A stretch of DNA of 64,000 nt from Sphingobacterium prati (GCF_013167215.1 NZ_JABJWY010000032.1:124001-188000), one strand, 5' to 3'. Positions 9,750-18,930 are shown, counted from the stretch's first letter. Notes: generated by a model not told the origin, from the letters alone. Made by a program: numbers and translations.

Positions 9750-10028
9750 ATGTATTTAAGTAAAGAGTACAAAGCTGAGATCTTCGCAGAATTTGCTGGA
9801 TCAGCTACTAACACTGGATCTACAGAAGGTCAAGTTGCTTTATTCACTAAGAGAATCGCTCACTTAACTGAGCATTTGAAAAAAAACAGAAAAGATTTCG
9901 GTACACAACGTGCCCTACAAATGTTGGTAGGTAAACGTCGTTCATTATTGGCTTATCTTTACAAAACTGATATTAACCGTTACCGTGCGATCATCAAAGG
10001 TCTAGGTTTACGTGATATCATCAAATAA
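9750..10028 (+). CDS. rpsO: 30S ribosomal protein S15
   Basis: Small-subunit ribosomal protein that binds 16S rRNA in the central domain. 92 aa, close to the usual 88-90. Family marks are TGSTEGQVALFTKRIAHLTEHLKKNRKDFGTQRALQMLVGKRRSLLAYL and the C-terminal YRAIIKGLGLRDI, here described in pieces: EGQVALFTKRI, HLTEHLK and RRSLLAYLYKTD. It is a single-gene unit with its own promoter and a strong terminator. In many bacteria rpsO sits directly before pnp; here about 1.6 kb containing the opposite-strand DUF6266 gene separates them. Confidence 0.97.
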   Translation: MYLSKEYKAEIFAEFAGSATNTGSTEGQVALFTKRIAHLTEHLKKNRKDFGTQRALQMLVGKRRSLLAYLYKTDINRYRAIIKGLGLRDIIK

Positions 10029-10052
10029 GCTTTTGTACAAAGGTTTTTAAGA

Positions 10053-10086
10053 AAGCCATCCAGATTTTGGATGGCTTTTTTAGTTT
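10053..10086 (+). terminator. rpsO terminator
   Basis: AAGCCATCC (10053-10061) and GGATGGCTT (10069-10077) form a 9-bp stem with a 7-nt loop followed by a T-rich tail. Confidence 0.9.
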
Positions 10087-10145
10087 TTATGAAATATCTC
10101 GTTTTAGGTATCACACATATATGACCGTGTCATTAATAGCTGTAG

Positions 10146-10805
10146 TCAAACTTCTATCTTGCCCAAGTGCAGACTGTCTGTATTACCCCCACCATAGCTC
10201 TCTATAAAAAATATATACACTTCATAAGTCGTTACCTTTCGATGTTCAGGAATATTAATGTCTTGTTTGCCAGCTATTAAGCTATTTTTCGATTCGTTCA
10301 TCAAAAGTGGATATTCAACCCTACTATCCGCTGCGCTATACAGGATTAAGAAGGAATCGTAAGACCTTGTGTCAAATTTTTTCTCCAGATAGGCATCATA
10401 TTCCCAAGTAACCTGAAGCACTCCGTTTTCTTGATCTAAATCCATCGTATAGGAAGTGATGGGGTTGGGGCTTCCTTTGGCAATCATAAATTTCTGCCAG
10501 TCAACCATAAAACCGTCTTCTTTCTGGATAAGTGCTTCGTTCAGATTATAAGACATGGCGACATCGTATGCCCGCTTTGGATAGCTATACGCCTTATAAC
10601 CTATCTTGATGATCGGATTTAATAGGCTAATATGCGACCTCACAATTTTGAAGCGTGTTCTACTGAGCAGCTGTTCAGGAGTGGGCTCCCTTTTTTTAAC
10701 GCGAGGAAGAGAGCGTACATAATTTCCTGTTTTCGTCAACACAAACACAACGGAACCTGCTTTCCCGGAAACAGTTCCATTAACGCCATTTTTGATGATT
10801 GCCAT
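10146..10805 (-). CDS. DUF6266 family protein of unknown function
   Basis: 219 aa, no signal peptide and no membrane segment. The N-terminus MAIIKNGVNGTVSGKAGSVV and the following NYVRSLPRVKKREPTPEQLLSRTRF match the DUF6266 pattern common in Sphingobacteriia. The middle reads like a beta-rich domain (VLQVTWEYDA, DSFLILYSA), and the C-terminal part (RKVTTYEVYIFFIES) also looks beta-rich. No catalytic motif is visible and I assign no function. It is a lone gene facing rpsO and has a set of phased 11-bp repeats about 125-180 bp upstream of its start. Confidence 0.75.
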   Translation of the reverse strand: MAIIKNGVNGTVSGKAGSVVFVLTKTGNYVRSLPRVKKREPTPEQLLSRTRFKIVRSHISLLNPIIKIGYKAYSYPKRAYDVAMSYNLNEALIQKEDGFMVDWQKFMIAKGSPNPITSYTMDLDQENGVLQVTWEYDAYLEKKFDTRSYDSFLILYSAADSRVEYPLLMNESKNSLIAGKQDINIPEHRKVTTYEVYIFFIESYGGGNTDSLHLGKIEV

Positions 10806-10930
10806 AACTAACTGATTAGAAATAGATAATCAAGATAAATATTAAAACCGAAATATCCTAATACCAAATCCTGCCTAATCATAACGTTCACTCAATATTT
10901 AGACAGTGATAAGTCATTAATTATTCAATC

Positions 10931-10985
10931 GATACTGAATGATCACTGAGTAAGCACTGAACAAACACTGAACAAGTACTGTTTA
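10931..10985. repeat. Five tandem imperfect 11-bp repeats
   Basis: Units at 10931-10941, 10942-10952, 10953-10963, 10964-10974 and 10975-10985 read GATACTGAATG, ATCACTGAGTA, AGCACTGAACA, AACACTGAACA and AGTACTGTTTA. ACTG occupies positions 4-7 of every unit. They lie in the 795-bp gene-free stretch between the DUF6266 gene and pnp. An 11-bp period is close to one helical turn, which would fit a row of protein-binding sites (inference). Confidence 0.8.
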
Positions 10986-11174
10986 AAGTTAAAATTTGAT
11001 CACCGTTTGATCTTAATGCTGTCCCCTAAAAATTAAAAGAGGAAAAAAGGGAAGGAGCTAGGCTTGTGTAACGGAAATACCCAAATTTAAAATCACAATT
11101 TCTGGCTTGATAACTTAATCTGTTGATAGGGTTAACCTCCAAATGATCTAAACAAAATTAGAAGTACCTATGGC

Positions 11175-11333
11175 CCAATCTTTTCTGGATTGGTCGTTGT
11201 TATTCGGAAAATGTTCAAAAAAATAGAGGCGTATCAAAAGTCGATTTTAATAGATTGATACCAAATAAAATTTTGAAGCTTTATTGAATCGAATGAGAAA
11301 GAACCAATTCTCATGAATGTGTTTTGGTTCTTT
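11175..11333. other. Structured intergenic segment with competing hairpins
   Basis: Four inverted repeats are visible: CCAATC/GATTGG (11175-11180 and 11188-11193), GTATCAA/TTGATAC (11231-11237 and 11255-11261), ATGAGAA/TTCTCAT (11293-11299 and 11308-11314) and AAAGAACCAA/TTGGTTCTTT (11298-11307 and 11324-11333). The last is followed by a T run and looks like a plus-strand terminator. It shares bases with the third, so both cannot form at once. I see no convincing gene in 10806-11600 apart from this and the 11-bp repeats. Confidence 0.6.
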
Positions 11334-11494
11334 TTTATTATTTCTGTAAATAAAAGCTGACCTGCTAAATTTAATTCTGAATTGCAATTATGGATTTCAT
11401 TTGTGATTTGGCCCCAGATTTCCAAACAATGACGTCGGATGCTTCACTTCCCTGTGGTCTAAGTGTTATCTTTGCTTATTTAGCCTGATGTTAA

Positions 11495-11527
11495 TTGCAT
11501 TAATCTTAATATTTTAATTTACCTTTG
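11495..11527 (+). promoter_or_regulatory. Probable pnp promoter
   Basis: TTG (11495-11497), 22 nt, TACCTTTG (11520-11527). A second TAnnTTTG-like box, TATCTTTG (11467-11474), lacks a good upstream TTG. The resulting leader is about 65-70 nt. Confidence 0.6.
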
Positions 11528-11600
11528 TGCTGAAATCTAACGTATTTAAAATATAGGCCCGCTGCCAACAAGATGAAAAGCGTGTCAAAAACAAGATTAA

Positions 11601-13787
11601 ATGAATTACAACGAAATTAAAACAACCATCGATATGGGTAATGGCACCCAAATCGAATTGTCTACAGGAAAATTGGCAAAACAGGCTGATGGAGCTGTAG
11701 TGTTAAAACAAGGTGATACGATGTTGCTAGCAACCGTCGTTTCTGCTAAAGAAGCTAAATCCGGTGTTGATTTTTTACCACTTTCAGTAGATTATCAAGA
11801 AAAATATGCGGCTACTGGCCGTATCCCAGGTGGTTTCTTACGCCGTGAGGCTAGATTATCAGACTATGAAGTATTGATTTCTCGTTTGGTAGATCGTGCA
11901 TTACGTCCATTATTCCCTGAAAACTATCACGCAGATACACAAGTTGCCATCAGCTTGATTTCTGCAGATAAAGATATTATGCCTGATGCTTTAGCAGGCT
12001 TAGCGGCATCTGCTGCAATTGCAGTATCTGATATTCCTTTCAATGGTCCTATCTCAGAAGTTCGTGTAGCGAAAATTGATGGTCAATTGGTCATCAACCC
12101 AAAATTATCAGAGCTTGAAAATGCAACTTTAGAATTTATCGTTGCCGGTTCGGCTCAGGATATCGGTATGGTGGAAGGTGAAGCGAAGGAAATTTCAGAA
12201 GCTGAAATGGTTGAAGCGATCGCTTTTGCACACGAAGCAATCAAAAAGCAAGTAGCTGCTCAGGTGGAATTAGCTAATTTAGTTGGTAAAACAGTAAAAC
12301 GTGAATATAATCACGAACCTGAAAACCTTGAATTGAGAGATGCTATTTTTGCTGCTACTTATGACAAAGTATACGCAATTGCAAAATCGGCTTCTGCAAA
12401 ACATGAACGTTCGGAGAACTTTGCAAAAATTGCGGAAGAATTCAGAGCGACAATGCCTGAGGAGCTGGATGATGATACCGCATTCTTATTCAAAAAATAT
12501 TTCCATGATGTTCAGTATGATGCTGTCCGTAATCTGGTTTTGGATGAAGGTATGCGTTTGGATGGCCGTGATGTGCGTACCGTACGTCCGATCTGGTCTG
12601 AAGTGGATTACTTGCCAGCGGCACACGGTTCTGCTGTATTTACACGTGGTGAGACCCAAGCGTTGACTTCGGTTACTTTAGGTGCTAAAGACGATGAGCA
12701 AATGATTGATGGTGCTTTCATCAATGGTTATAACAAATTTATCCTTCACTATAACTTCCCTGCGTTCTCTACAGGTGAAGTAAGACCAAACAGAGGTCCT
12801 GGCCGTCGTGAAGTTGGTCATGGTAACTTAGCGATGCGTTCATTGAAACAGGTTTTGCCTGCAGATAGTGAAAATCCTTATACGATCCGTGTGGTTTCCG
12901 ATATTTTGGAATCTAATGGTTCGTCTTCTATGGCAACAGTATGTGCCGGTACATTGGCTCTTTTGGATGCTGGTGTGAAATTAAAAGCTCCAGTATCTGG
13001 TATCGCAATGGGATTGATCTCTGATGAGAAAACTGGTAAATATGCGATTTTATCAGATATCTTGGGTGATGAAGACCACTTAGGTGATATGGACTTTAAG
13101 GTAACTGGTACTGAAAAAGGTATCGTTGCTTGTCAGATGGACTTAAAAATCAATGGTTTGAAATGGGAAGTGTTGACACAAGCTTTGGACCAAGCTAAAG
13201 AAGCACGTTTGCATATCTTAGGTGAAATGACGAAAACTATTTCTGCACCTCGTGAAGACTACAAACCACATGCGCCTCGTATTGTTCAATTGTTGATCGA
13301 TAAAGAGTTTATTGGTGCTGTAATCGGCCCAGGTGGCAAAATTATCCAAGAAATGCAACGTGAGACTGGTGCAACAATCTCTATCGAGGAGGTTGACAAT
13401 AAAGGTGTTGTTCAGGTATTTGCTGATAATAAAGCCGCGATTGATGATGCTGTTGGCCGTATCAAAGCGATTGCTTCTAAACCTGAAATTGGTGAAACTT
13501 ATGAGGGTAAAGTTAAATCTATTATGCCATTTGGTGCATTCGTAGAGATTATGCCGGGTAAAGATGGTTTATTGCACATCTCTGAGATCGATTGGAAACG
13601 CCTTGAAACAATGGACGGTATCTTCAAAGAAGGTGATAAAGTAACGGTTAAATTATTGGATATTGACAAACAAGGTAAAATGAAACTTTCTCGTAAAGCT
13701 TTATTGCCTCGTCCTCCAAGAGAAGATAAACCAAAACAAGATACCCCGAATGGCGAAGCTCCGGTAGCTGGTGCCGGTCAGGAATAA
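11601..13787 (+). CDS. pnp: Polyribonucleotide nucleotidyltransferase (PNPase)
   Basis: Phosphorolytic 3'-to-5' exoribonuclease of the RNA degradation machinery. 728 aa with the standard order: first RNase PH domain (about 10-145), helical linker, second RNase PH domain (about 310-540), KH domain (about 555-615, with [16 protein letters not shown]) and S1 domain (about 625-695, starting [20 protein letters not shown]). The C-terminus is a short Pro/Lys-rich tail. The phosphate-site region [15 protein letters not shown] is intact. It is monocistronic with its own promoter and a terminator at 13811. PNPase is often autoregulated at its leader; the structured region upstream of the promoter is discussed separately. 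Confidence 0.98.
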   Translation: MNYNEIKTTIDMGNGTQIELSTGKLAKQADGAVVLKQGDTMLLATVVSAKEAKSGVDFLPLSVDYQEKYAATGRIPGGFLRREARLSDYEVLISRLVDRALRPLFPENYHADTQVAISLISADKDIMPDALAGLAASAAIAVSDIPFNGPISEVRVAKIDGQLVINPKLSELENATLEFIVAGSAQDIGMVEGEAKEISEAEMVEAIAFAHEAIKKQVAAQVELANLVGKTVKREYNHEPENLELRDAIFAATYDKVYAIAKSASAKHERSENFAKIAEEFRATMPEELDDDTAFLFKKYFHDVQYDAVRNLVLDEGMRLDGRDVRTVRPIWSEVDYLPAAHGSAVFTRGETQALTSVTLGAKDDEQMIDGAFINGYNKFILHYNFPAFSTGEVRPNRGPGRREVGHGNLAMRSLKQVLPADSENPYTIRVVSDILESNGSSSMATVCAGTLALLDAGVKLKAPVSGIAMGLISDEKTGKYAILSDILGDEDHLGDMDFKVTGTEKGIVACQMDLKINGLKWEVLTQALDQAKEARLHILGEMTKTISAPREDYKPHAPRIVQLLIDKEFIGAVIGPGGKIIQEMQRETGATISIEEVDNKGVVQVFADNKAAIDDAVGRIKAIASKPEIGETYEGKVKSIMPFGAFVEIMPGKDGLLHISEIDWKRLETMDGIFKEGDKVTVKLLDIDKQGKMKLSRKALLPRPPREDKPKQDTPNGEAPVAGAGQE

Positions 13788-13810
13788 GCTTGTTCTTTAA
13801 CTAAATAGAA

Positions 13811-13841
13811 AAAGCCTGCTTAATAGCGGGCTTTTTTTTGT
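13811..13841 (+). terminator. pnp terminator
   Basis: AAAGCCTGCT (13811-13820) pairs with AGCGGGCTTT (13825-13834), one G-T wobble, tetraloop TAAT, then a run of T. Confidence 0.88.
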
Positions 13842-13879
13842 GCGCTAAATTTGATTAACTTGGTGCTATACTTTTAATT

Positions 13880-14335
13880 ATGGTCCGAATATATTGTTTT
13901 CTATTTTTATCGGTATTATATCGGCCAGTTGTGGCGCAGGTGCCAAAAAATGCTGATACAAGCCATATCTATACGGCCGTGGATATTTTTCTTGTACCGA
14001 ATGAGGGAATGAATAGCTTTAAGATCCGTTGGCTAAACTATCTAAACGAAGCTAAGCGTGAAGGCCGGTTGGACAAAGCAATCCATGCTGATCATATATT
14101 TGAGGTACTCGTCACAAAAAACGGGGCGCTAATGGACAGGGGAAAAGGTTCTAAAGATCTCGTTCTACTTGATTTTCTAAGAAGGCAAAAAAGATGGAGT
14201 CCGGGGATTCAATCGGGGCGCCCAATATGTTATCTTTTGAAGCTCAAAGTTCCGAAAGAATTGTTTGATAAGGTAAAGTTGGAAGAGCTGGTTGTTCAAG
14301 GCGATTTGGTCAAGCAGGAACTTCTTGAACCATAA
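13880..14335 (+). CDS. Small exported protein with a TonB-C-like segment
   Basis: 151 aa with an N-terminal signal peptide ending near PVVAQ, so probably periplasmic. The second half (FEVLVTKNGALMDRG, then LLDFLRRQKRWSPGIQSGRP and YLLKLKVP) has the outline of the TonB C-terminal domain, in which W-x-P-G-x-Q-x-G-x-P/x is common. The transmembrane anchor and Pro-rich linker of a true TonB are absent. It may be a stand-alone periplasmic TonB-C-like protein; that is inference from a short pattern. It stands alone between pnp and a convergent DUF493 gene. Confidence 0.6.
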   Translation: MVRIYCFLFLSVLYRPVVAQVPKNADTSHIYTAVDIFLVPNEGMNSFKIRWLNYLNEAKREGRLDKAIHADHIFEVLVTKNGALMDRGKGSKDLVLLDFLRRQKRWSPGIQSGRPICYLLKLKVPKELFDKVKLEELVVQGDLVKQELLEP

Positions 14336-14337
14336 AC

Positions 14338-14368
14338 AAACCAGGCTGTCATTTCGACAGCCTGGTTT
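14338..14368. terminator. Bidirectional terminator between convergent genes
   Basis: AAACCAGGCTGTC (14338-14350) and GACAGCCTGGTTT (14356-14368) form a perfect 13-bp stem with a 5-nt loop, between the TonB-C-like gene and the DUF493 gene. Confidence 0.9.
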
Positions 14369-14373
14369 AGTTT

Positions 14374-14700
14374 TTATAGCATAATAACACCTTTTATTTT
14401 GGCTACTTCTTTGTAGAAGTAAATGACTTGATCTGCATCTTTTACATTTAGACTGACCGTAATTGAGGTGTATTTACCTGTTTTGGAATCCTTGAAATCA
14501 AAGCGTGCATCAGTATCATCAAATACATGTTGAATCTGATTGAAATGATCCTGATCCTTTGGTAAGATAAACTTATAGGTATAGTCTTTTGGGAAGGTTT
14601 CCAAATCTTCTAATCTTTCTTTGAAAGTTTCATAGAAGTCTTTTGGATTCTCGCCACCATCAGGGATGTCTTGTATATTGATGTTTTTGTAATCTGCCAT
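14374..14700 (-). CDS. DUF493 family protein (YbeD-like)
   Basis: 108 aa, cytoplasmic, no signal. The pattern FYETFKERLEDLETFPKDYTYKFI followed by a ferredoxin-like alternation of strands and helices (YTSITVSLNVKDADQVIYFY) fits DUF493/YbeD. The family is thought to be a small regulatory domain, but its role is not established and I assign none. It lies 77 bp downstream of nothing on its own strand: GH92 ends of the neighbour face the other way round the gap, with the GH92 stop at 14778. Convergent with the upstream small exported protein. Confidence 0.75.
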   Translation of the reverse strand: MADYKNINIQDIPDGGENPKDFYETFKERLEDLETFPKDYTYKFILPKDQDHFNQIQHVFDDTDARFDFKDSKTGKYTSITVSLNVKDADQVIYFYKEVAKIKGVIML

Positions 14701-14777
14701 TTTTTGTTCTCCTTTAATTTATATACTAAGGTATTAACAAATATTAATCCATGAATGTTTTACTGACAATTTTTCAG

Positions 14778-17060
14778 TTAATTATTGTCAATACTAGCTG
14801 GTCTATCTGCTTTGTTTTTTCCAAAATTCTTATTTGGTGTTGCGCTCATTTCAATTTCCATTTGACCACCTTGCAATAACTGTGCATGCGTAATAAAAGT
14901 CTTTGTATAAGGCTTTCCATCTAATTTAATGGATTTGATGTATTGGTTTGCTTTGCCTTGGTTTTTAACGTTAATTGCTAGGGTTTTACCATTTGGTAAA
15001 TTAACGTTAGCATGTTCCATCATCGGTGAACCAAATACATAAACTCCACTCATCGCATTCAACGGGTAGAACCCCATCGCTGAAAAGACGTACCATGCGC
15101 TCATTTGCCCGACGTCATCATTCCCACAGAGCCCTGCTGGCGTATTTGTGTAAAACTCAGTCATCGCTTTACGCGCTAAAGCTGCACCTTTCCATGGTTG
15201 TCCTGCATACGCATACAAATAAGGGATATGGTGATTGGGCTCGTTGCCTTGCGCATATTGCCCGATCAACCCCGAGATATCTGGTGAAGCTTCACCGCCC
15301 AAATCCGAGGACATTGTTGTAAAGTAGTCCAATTTTTTCAAAAATTGTTGTTCACCACCAAAAAGATTGATCAAGCCTGTCACATCCTGCGGTACCAACC
15401 AAGTGTATTGCCATGCATTACCTTCACAGTAATCGTTTTCACGGTGCTTGGCCATTAGCGGGTCAAAGGGACGGCGGAAGTCGCCATTAGCTTTTCTGCC
15501 GACAAAGTGGCCAACTTCTTTATCAAAGTATTGCTCGTAAAGTTTATAGCGTTTTTTGAAATAGGCAGCATCTTCGATTTTACCAAGTTTCTCTGCTATT
15601 TTATAAGCACCAAAATCAGCGATGGCATATTCCAGTGCCCAAGCGACCGATTCGTTCGGCATGCTGTCAATAGGGATATAGGTCAGGTCACGCGCGTATT
15701 TTAGGCCGTGATCATTGCCCATTGCTGTGGTCTTGACCGCTTCCCATACTAAAGGATAATCTTTCTCGTCAATGATTCCTTTTAAGAATGCATCAGCAAT
15801 CACCGGAATAGCTGGCAGGCCAACCATTGTATTGGTTTCATTACCCTGCAGATGCCACATCGGTAATTTTCCCTGCTGCTGATAGATGGCAAGCATTGTC
15901 TTGATAAAATCCTGATTGATCTTACGGTCCTCAAGGATGGTCATCAAAGGATGAAGCCCGCGATAGGTATCCCATAAGGAGAATACGGTGTGATTGACAA
16001 AATCTTGTTTTTCGTATACTTGTTTATCGGTACCCATATAATCCCCATTTGCATCGTTGAAAATCGTGGGCGCGAAGTAAGTATGGTATAGCGCTGTGTA
16101 AAAGATTGTTTTAGTATCCTTATCTGCTTCAAACTGGATTTTGTTTAAGGTCTTGTTCCAGCGTAGATCTGCTTCTTGTTTTACTTTTTCAAAATTCCAG
16201 CCCGAAATCTCGGCATGAATATTATTTAACGCATTGGTGGAGCTGACTGGCGAAATACCAACTTTCAGTTCAATGTTTTTATTTTTAGCTGCATCGAAGA
16301 AAAGCGCCGCTTTGATTGCTTGTCCCTTAAACGTGGTCTGACCAAGTTTTTCTTCTTTGCCATCAAAAAATCGAACTTTCTGAATAGGCTGCGAAGTTCT
16401 TATGGCGAAGTATAGTTTTTGATCAGTTGCCCAGCCGGTAGAAAAGCGGTAACCAACGAACGTGGAATCGTTTATTTGTTTAATATAAGTATCTGTTGGT
16501 TTATCCCAGTTGATATGATAGCCTAGATCGACCAAAATATGTGCATTGTCTGTTTTTTCGTAACGGTATTGATGATAACCGACACGTTCCGTTGCTGTTA
16601 GATTCGCCTGGACGTTATAGTCATCCAGATACACACTGTAGAATCCGGGTTTAGCGATTTCATTTTCTTTTTTGAAAGATGAACCATAGCCCGTATTCAT
16701 TTTGTTGAATTCTGCTGGCATTAATTGTAGCTTGCCATTCGCTGGAACAATCATAAGATCATTTAGATCGCCAATACCTGTTCCACTCAGATGCGTATGT
16801 GTAAAACCTAATATTTCCTGACTTTTGTAATTGTATCCACTGCACCAATCCCAACCATTGAATTTGTCCCAAACCTGTGGTATCTGAGTTGGTCCAAGCT
16901 GTACTGCACCTAAAGGTACATTGGCTCCGACAAAGACGTGTCCGTGGTCCGCTGAGCCAATAAAGGGATTGACATATTGTGTTAAATTTTGTTGAGCTTG
17001 AACGCAAAATGGTAAAATTAGCGTGCCCAACACTGTTGTGATAAGTTTATTTCCTGTCAT
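14778..17060 (-). CDS. Alpha-mannosidase, glycoside hydrolase family 92
   Basis: Exo-acting, calcium-dependent alpha-mannosidase, typical of Bacteroidota that digest N-glycans or yeast mannan. 760 aa with a signal peptide ending CVQAQQ, so exported. Family marks: NPFIGSADHGHVFVGANVPLG near the N-terminus, LGFTHTHLSGTG, FSLWDTYRGLHPL and, in the catalytic domain, GNDDVGQMSAWYVFSAMG. The length is normal. It is divergent from a LacI regulator with three TTAGTAA boxes between them, so the regulator probably controls it. With the fucosidase and sialidase-like genes 13 kb away it suggests use of complex host-type glycans (inference). Confidence 0.95.
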   Translation of the reverse strand: MTGNKLITTVLGTLILPFCVQAQQNLTQYVNPFIGSADHGHVFVGANVPLGAVQLGPTQIPQVWDKFNGWDWCSGYNYKSQEILGFTHTHLSGTGIGDLNDLMIVPANGKLQLMPAEFNKMNTGYGSSFKKENEIAKPGFYSVYLDDYNVQANLTATERVGYHQYRYEKTDNAHILVDLGYHINWDKPTDTYIKQINDSTFVGYRFSTGWATDQKLYFAIRTSQPIQKVRFFDGKEEKLGQTTFKGQAIKAALFFDAAKNKNIELKVGISPVSSTNALNNIHAEISGWNFEKVKQEADLRWNKTLNKIQFEADKDTKTIFYTALYHTYFAPTIFNDANGDYMGTDKQVYEKQDFVNHTVFSLWDTYRGLHPLMTILEDRKINQDFIKTMLAIYQQQGKLPMWHLQGNETNTMVGLPAIPVIADAFLKGIIDEKDYPLVWEAVKTTAMGNDHGLKYARDLTYIPIDSMPNESVAWALEYAIADFGAYKIAEKLGKIEDAAYFKKRYKLYEQYFDKEVGHFVGRKANGDFRRPFDPLMAKHRENDYCEGNAWQYTWLVPQDVTGLINLFGGEQQFLKKLDYFTTMSSDLGGEASPDISGLIGQYAQGNEPNHHIPYLYAYAGQPWKGAALARKAMTEFYTNTPAGLCGNDDVGQMSAWYVFSAMGFYPLNAMSGVYVFGSPMMEHANVNLPNGKTLAINVKNQGKANQYIKSIKLDGKPYTKTFITHAQLLQGGQMEIEMSATPNKNFGKNKADRPASIDNN

Positions 17061-17095
17061 AGGTGTTGTATTCGGGTGTTTGAAACTGCCTAAAA

Positions 17096-17169
17096 TTAGT
17101 AAATAAAACCTTTTAGCGCAATTTTATTATTATTTTAGTAAATTGTCGTTAAATTTTTTACTTTAGTAA
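17096..17169. promoter_or_regulatory. Candidate operator region between GH92 and LacI genes
   Basis: The 142-bp divergent gap contains three copies of TTAGTAA at 17096-17102, 17135-17141 and 17163-17169, embedded in very A/T-rich DNA. They could be half-sites for the adjacent LacI-family protein. The assignment is inference: the copies are direct rather than a classical LacI palindrome. Confidence 0.4.
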
Positions 17170-17202
17170 TCTTCGAAATAAAACTTAACAAACCTACTCT
17201 AC

Positions 17203-18213
17203 ATGAAGAAACGTATTCTGATCAGTGATATAGCAAAGGCATTGGGAATTTCTGTAACTACAGTCTCCTTTATTTTGAATGACAAGGCGAAAGAGAAGCG
17301 TATCAGTGAAGCGCTGACCAAGCGCGTATTGGATTATGTCAAGAAAGTAGGGTATAAGCCGAATGAGTTGGCAAAAAGCTTGCGTACCGGAAAAACCAAG
17401 ATTTTGGGACTGATTATCGAAGATATCTCGAACCCATTTTTTGGAAATATCGCCCGCCTGATTGAAAGCAAGGTTTACGAGCAGGGATACCGTATTATCT
17501 ATTGTAGTACAAACAACGATGTAGACAAGGCGAGGGAGTTAATTCAGATGTTTTACGACCGTCAGGTCGATGGTTTTATTATTACACCATCAGATGGTTT
17601 GGAAGATACTGTTAAACAATTGCAGCAAAGTAATATACCCGTTGTTCTCTTTGATCGCTATTTTCCAAGCTTGGAAACAGATTATGTAGGGGCGGACAAT
17701 TTTCAGGGAGCCTTTGACGCCACCAGTCATCTGTGTCAGCAAGGATATAAACGTATTGGCTTTGTGTCCTTATATTCTGACCAGACGCAGATGAAAGAAC
17801 GCTCGGATGGTTACCTGAAGGCGATGGATAACAATAAGCAGCAAAGCTTCATTCAGAAAGTTCAAATGGATGCGTCGGATGAGGAGGCAATGGACTCCCT
17901 GAAAGACTTTATCTGTGAGAATCGCTTGGATGCTGTGCTATTTTCAACCAATTATCTAGCAATTTCTGGTTTGAAAGCATCAAAGAAATATAATTTTGTT
18001 ATGCCTGCTATGATTGCCTTCGATGATCATACTGTTTTTAAATTGCTGGAGCCCTCCATCACTGTTGTCTCTCAGCCGATCAAGGAGATCGCAGAAAATC
18101 TGATCAATATACTTTTACTTCGGCTACAGGGCAAAATAAAAGCAACACGTAAGATGGTGTTGCCTTGTGAATTGAAAATTCGTGAGTCGACTAAAGCAAA
18201 GGTTACGCTGTAG
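17203..18213 (+). CDS. LacI-family transcriptional regulator
   Basis: 336 aa. The N-terminal LacI helix-turn-helix is clear: [20 protein letters not shown] followed by the hinge-region pattern [15 protein letters not shown]. The rest is a periplasmic-binding-protein-like sensor domain ([20 protein letters not shown] onward). It probably senses a sugar released by the adjacent, divergently transcribed GH92 mannosidase and regulates that gene and itself. Its 3' end overlaps the 3' end of msrB on the other strand by 11 bp, so the two genes are convergent with no room for a separate terminator. Confidence 0.93.
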   Translation: MKKRILISDIAKALGISVTTVSFILNDKAKEKRISEALTKRVLDYVKKVGYKPNELAKSLRTGKTKILGLIIEDISNPFFGNIARLIESKVYEQGYRIIYCSTNNDVDKARELIQMFYDRQVDGFIITPSDGLEDTVKQLQQSNIPVVLFDRYFPSLETDYVGADNFQGAFDATSHLCQQGYKRIGFVSLYSDQTQMKERSDGYLKAMDNNKQQSFIQKVQMDASDEEAMDSLKDFICENRLDAVLFSTNYLAISGLKASKKYNFVMPAMIAFDDHTVFKLLEPSITVVSQPIKEIAENLINILLLRLQGKIKATRKMVLPCELKIRESTKAKVTL

Positions 18214-18583
18214 TATCCGCAACGAATTTCATCGAAATCGAGTTGACGCAATGGCGTGTGTTTTTCGCTGTGAAGCCTTCTCCGAGAAAAACATGCCCCA
18301 GATGCGCGCCACATTCGCTGCAGAGTATTTCTGTACGACGACCATCCGCATCTGTAATTTTAGTAATAGCGCCAGGGATCTCGTCGTCAAAGCTCGGCCA
18401 TCCACAGCCAGATTCGAATTTTGATTCCGAACGGTACAGTGGACTGTCGCAACGCCTACAAATGTAGGTTCCTTTCACTTTATTGTCCAAAAGTGCTCCC
18501 GTAAAAGGACGCTCCGTCCCTTTGTGGACAATCACATATTCCTCTTCTTTGCTTAACGGGTTGTGTTTTTTATTGGTTTCCAT
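18203..18583 (-). CDS. msrB: Peptide-methionine (R)-S-oxide reductase
   Basis: Reduces methionine-R-sulfoxide in proteins. 126 aa, no signal peptide, so cytoplasmic. Zinc-site cysteines are Cys42/Cys45 (CRRC) and Cys88/Cys91 (CSEC). The catalytic Cys112 lies in the typical RHCVNSISM motif, and the SGCGWPSF segment is present. Length is normal for the single-domain form; no MsrA fusion. It overlaps the end of the LacI gene tail to tail. Confidence 0.97.
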   Translation of the reverse strand: METNKKHNPLSKEEEYVIVHKGTERPFTGALLDNKVKGTYICRRCDSPLYRSESKFESGCGWPSFDDEIPGAITKITDADGRRTEILCSECGAHLGHVFLGEGFTAKNTRHCVNSISMKFVADTTA

Positions 18584-18890
18584 TTTGTTTTCTGTTTGTG
18601 TTCTTCTTCCTGACAGCTAAAGCTGCGAGCAGGATGCTGTTACGTTAGCGATAGTATCGGATTTTGATCCCTATAAAGTTACGGAATTAATATGAAATAG
18701 TGTTTTTTCTGACCTTAAATAGGCCTGGTATTCAGCTATTTTAAATTGTCATGGTAATGTCTTATATTTGATTGAATGTCGTAATGAAAAGTTGTAGCAA
18801 AAGAACTACTTTTTACTATAATAGTGATTTCACGGTGGTTTAAACGCAATTGTTTAGAATGATTATAAATTGATATTAAAGGTCACAAAA
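18584..18890. other. Gene-free stretch between msrB and the act operon
   Basis: This divergent gap should hold the msrB promoter (not identified). On the plus strand it contains a TATATTTG box (18763-18770) with a poorly spaced TTG at 18746-18748, followed by a 19-codon open frame (18784-18843). Its status is doubtful and it is discussed as a finding. Nothing else was recognised. Confidence 0.5.
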
Positions 18891-18923
18891 TTGTCAGCGA
18901 TTTATTAATAAATCATACTTTTG
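18891..18923 (+). promoter_or_regulatory. Promoter of the act-cox operon
   Basis: TTG (18891-18893), 22 nt, TACTTTTG (18916-18923), a good Bacteroidota promoter. Transcription should start near 18930, giving a leader of about 78 nt before actA. Confidence 0.75.
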
Positions 18924-18930
18924 TGGCATT

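Noticed and set aside
10931..10985. Repeat array as a CRISPR
   Set aside because: The units are 11 bp with no spacers and no cas genes are present.
11234..11425. A 63-codon minus-strand frame in the gap before pnp
   Set aside because: It coincides with hairpin DNA, is low in complexity and has no recognisable domain or ribosome site.
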